Shown: piece by piece, positions 5,852-6,379 of the stretch
Position numbering within the stretch: the first letter of the stretch is position 1
Layout of the letters: every line of letters begins with the position of its first letter
Assembly (NCBI GenBank): GCA_038253945.1
Contig: JBBSGR010000037.1
Location: 1-6,379 of the forward strand
From: JBBRYW01 sp038253945
Lineage (GTDB): Bacteria; Actinomycetota; Thermoleophilia; Gaiellales; Gaiellaceae
Direction of reading: 5' to 3'
DNA length: 6,379 bases
Notes under the pieces: generated by a model
The model's input: only the letters and a program-made list of their open reading frames with translations
What the model was told of the DNA's origin: nothing
Databases searched by the model: none
Made by a program: the position numbers and the translations under genes

Positions 5852-5878
5852 CGTGGGGGGACCCTCGGTTCCCCCACG
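5852..5878 (-). terminator. Probable terminator hairpin after the SDR gene
   Basis: The arms CGTGGGGG (5852-5859) and CCCCCACG (5871-5878) form a perfect 8-bp stem with an 11-base loop. It starts immediately next to the SDR stop codon (5881-5879). A competing stem GGGTCC/GGACCC (5847-5852 with 5859-5864) uses part of the same bases. No T-run follows on the minus strand, so it is either the U-poor terminator type common in high-GC actinobacteria or a 3'-end stabiliser. It separates the SDR message from the downstream genes. Confidence 0.55.
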
Positions 5879-6379
5879 CTAGCTGTCTGCGCGCGCATGC
5901 GGGCTCGGCTCCTGATCGGCCACGCCGTGCATGGCGACTCCGAGGGATCGGCCGCCGTCGACCGTGAGGACCGCGCCGGTGCAGTACGACGCCTCGTCCG
6001 AGAGCAGCCACGCGGCGGCGGCCGCGACCTCCTCCTCGTCGGCGAAGCGATCGAGGGGGATCAGCGAGCGCATCCGGTCCTCGGCGTCGGGGTCGGAGAG
6101 GATGTTCGCGCGAGCGGCTTCCGTCGCCACGAAACCTGGCGCCAGCGCGTTCACGCGGATTTCGTGCGGCCCCCACTCGCGGGCCAACGATTTCGTCAGG
6201 GCGACGAGTCCCGCTTTCGCGGCCGCCGAATGCGCGACGCCGGGCGCGCCGGTCCAGGCATAGGTCGCGACGATGTTGAGGATCACGCCGCCGCCGCCGC
6301 GCGCGATCGCCTGCCGCGCGAGCGCCTGCGAGCAGAAGAACGAGCCGTGCAACGAGCTCTCGACGACGGCGCGAAAGCC
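5879..6379 (-). CDS. Short-chain dehydrogenase/reductase, 2,4-dienoyl-CoA reductase-like (5' end outside window)
   Basis: This is an NAD(P)(H)-dependent short-chain dehydrogenase/reductase, of which 166 C-terminal residues are visible. The Rossmann TGxxxGxG region lies beyond the right edge. Family features in order are ILNIVATYAW (33-42), HSAAAKAGLVALTKSLAREW from residue 50, RVNALAPGFVATE, the PLDRFADEEEVA helix start, AAWLLSDEASYCTG and the closing TVDGG. The usual YxxxK is SxxxK here (S51, K55), while a tyrosine (Y40) sits 15 residues before the lysine. That spacing is the one known for 2,4-dienoyl-CoA reductase, where the upstream tyrosine does the chemistry. The enzyme may therefore act on an enoyl/dienoyl-CoA or similar thioester, but a generic SDR with another substrate is possible. 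The tail after TVDGG is longer than usual by about 20 polar residues. The gene is followed directly by a hairpin. Confidence 0.92.
   Translation of the reverse strand, partial: GFRAVVESSLHGSFFCSQALARQAIARGGGGVILNIVATYAWTGAPGVAHSAAAKAGLVALTKSLAREWGPHEIRVNALAPGFVATEAARANILSDPDAEDRMRSLIPLDRFADEEEVAAAAAWLLSDEASYCTGAVLTVDGGRSLGVAMHGVADQEPSPHARADS

Larger units (their letters stand above)
5706..5878. other. 173-base spacer between SDR and TPP-enzyme remnant
   Basis: This stretch has no credible gene. Next to the SDR stop it holds hairpin-forming, G/C-run-rich DNA (5781-5878). Towards the TPP-enzyme remnant it holds a plainer segment (5706-5775) with GTGAC repeated after a 3-base gap and the small dyad TTGT-G-ACAA. 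The segment ends in the ribosome-binding site AAGGG (5718-5714). No convincing promoter for the remnant is visible: TTGTCA is present as a weak -35, but nothing resembling a -10 follows at the right distance. Confidence 0.6.

Noticed and set aside
5842..5860. G-quadruplex in the G-runs after the SDR gene
   Set aside because: Only two long G-runs and one GG are close together, and the same bases pair better with the C-run at 5871-5875.
5160..6176. Long minus-strand frame running from the SDR gene into the TPP-enzyme remnant
   Set aside because: Most of it is Arg-rich out-of-frame translation of the SDR. Only a segment of about 50 residues is real TPP-enzyme sequence, reached because of the frameshifts.
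1..6379. CRISPR array, tRNA/rRNA, transposase, toxin-antitoxin or defence genes
   Set aside because: I looked on both strands and saw no regularly spaced repeats, no tRNA-like cloverleaf and no motifs of these families.

Overview
The window is GC-rich bacterial DNA. Every gene I can support as functional lies on the minus strand, so in transcription order the genes run from the right end to the left. The base composition, the Arg/Ala-rich proteins and the type of solute-binding protein suggest a high-GC actinobacterium. The solute-binding protein has a Tat-like signal behind a roughly 33-residue acidic extension. My best guess is a member of the Thermoleophilia (Solirubrobacterales/Gaiellales type), at moderate to low confidence.

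Layout in transcription order. (1) 6379-5879: C-terminal part of a short-chain dehydrogenase/reductase, cut by the window edge. Its active site is arranged like 2,4-dienoyl-CoA reductase. (2) 5878-5706: a 173-base spacer holding two strong GC hairpins, probably a terminator and/or a dispersed repeat. (3) 5705-4548: a wrecked gene for a thiamine-diphosphate-dependent enzyme of the acetolactate synthase/benzoylformate decarboxylase family. It carries at least four small frameshifts, two larger internal deletions and an inserted piece of another gene. (4) Inside it, on the plus strand at about 5061-5219, is the start of dnaN (DNA polymerase III sliding clamp), opposite in sense to its host gene. 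(5) 4547-4422: a promoter/leader region with a TTGACA box overlapped by a short AT-rich dyad. (6) 4421-839 and on to the left edge: a peptide/nickel-type (Dpp/Opp) ABC importer. It consists of the solute-binding protein (4421-2727), a DppB-type permease (2664-1711), a DppC-type permease (1714-839) and a DppD-type ATPase (839 to beyond position 1).

The importer genes form one transcription unit. There is a 62-base gap with a 9-bp stem-loop between the binding protein and the first permease, then a 4-base GTGA overlap, then a 1-base TGATG overlap. The binding protein would capture substrate outside the membrane, the two permeases would form the channel, and the ATPase, with a partner presumably encoded beyond the left edge, would drive uptake. 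The substrate cannot be read from the sequence.

The most unusual content is the dnaN fragment inside the broken TPP-enzyme gene. That gene is rich in indels yet its codons are otherwise well preserved. Next is the first permease, whose only well-placed start is ATA, correctly spaced from a GGAGG ribosome-binding site. I saw no CRISPR array, tRNA, rRNA, transposase or recognisable defence system.
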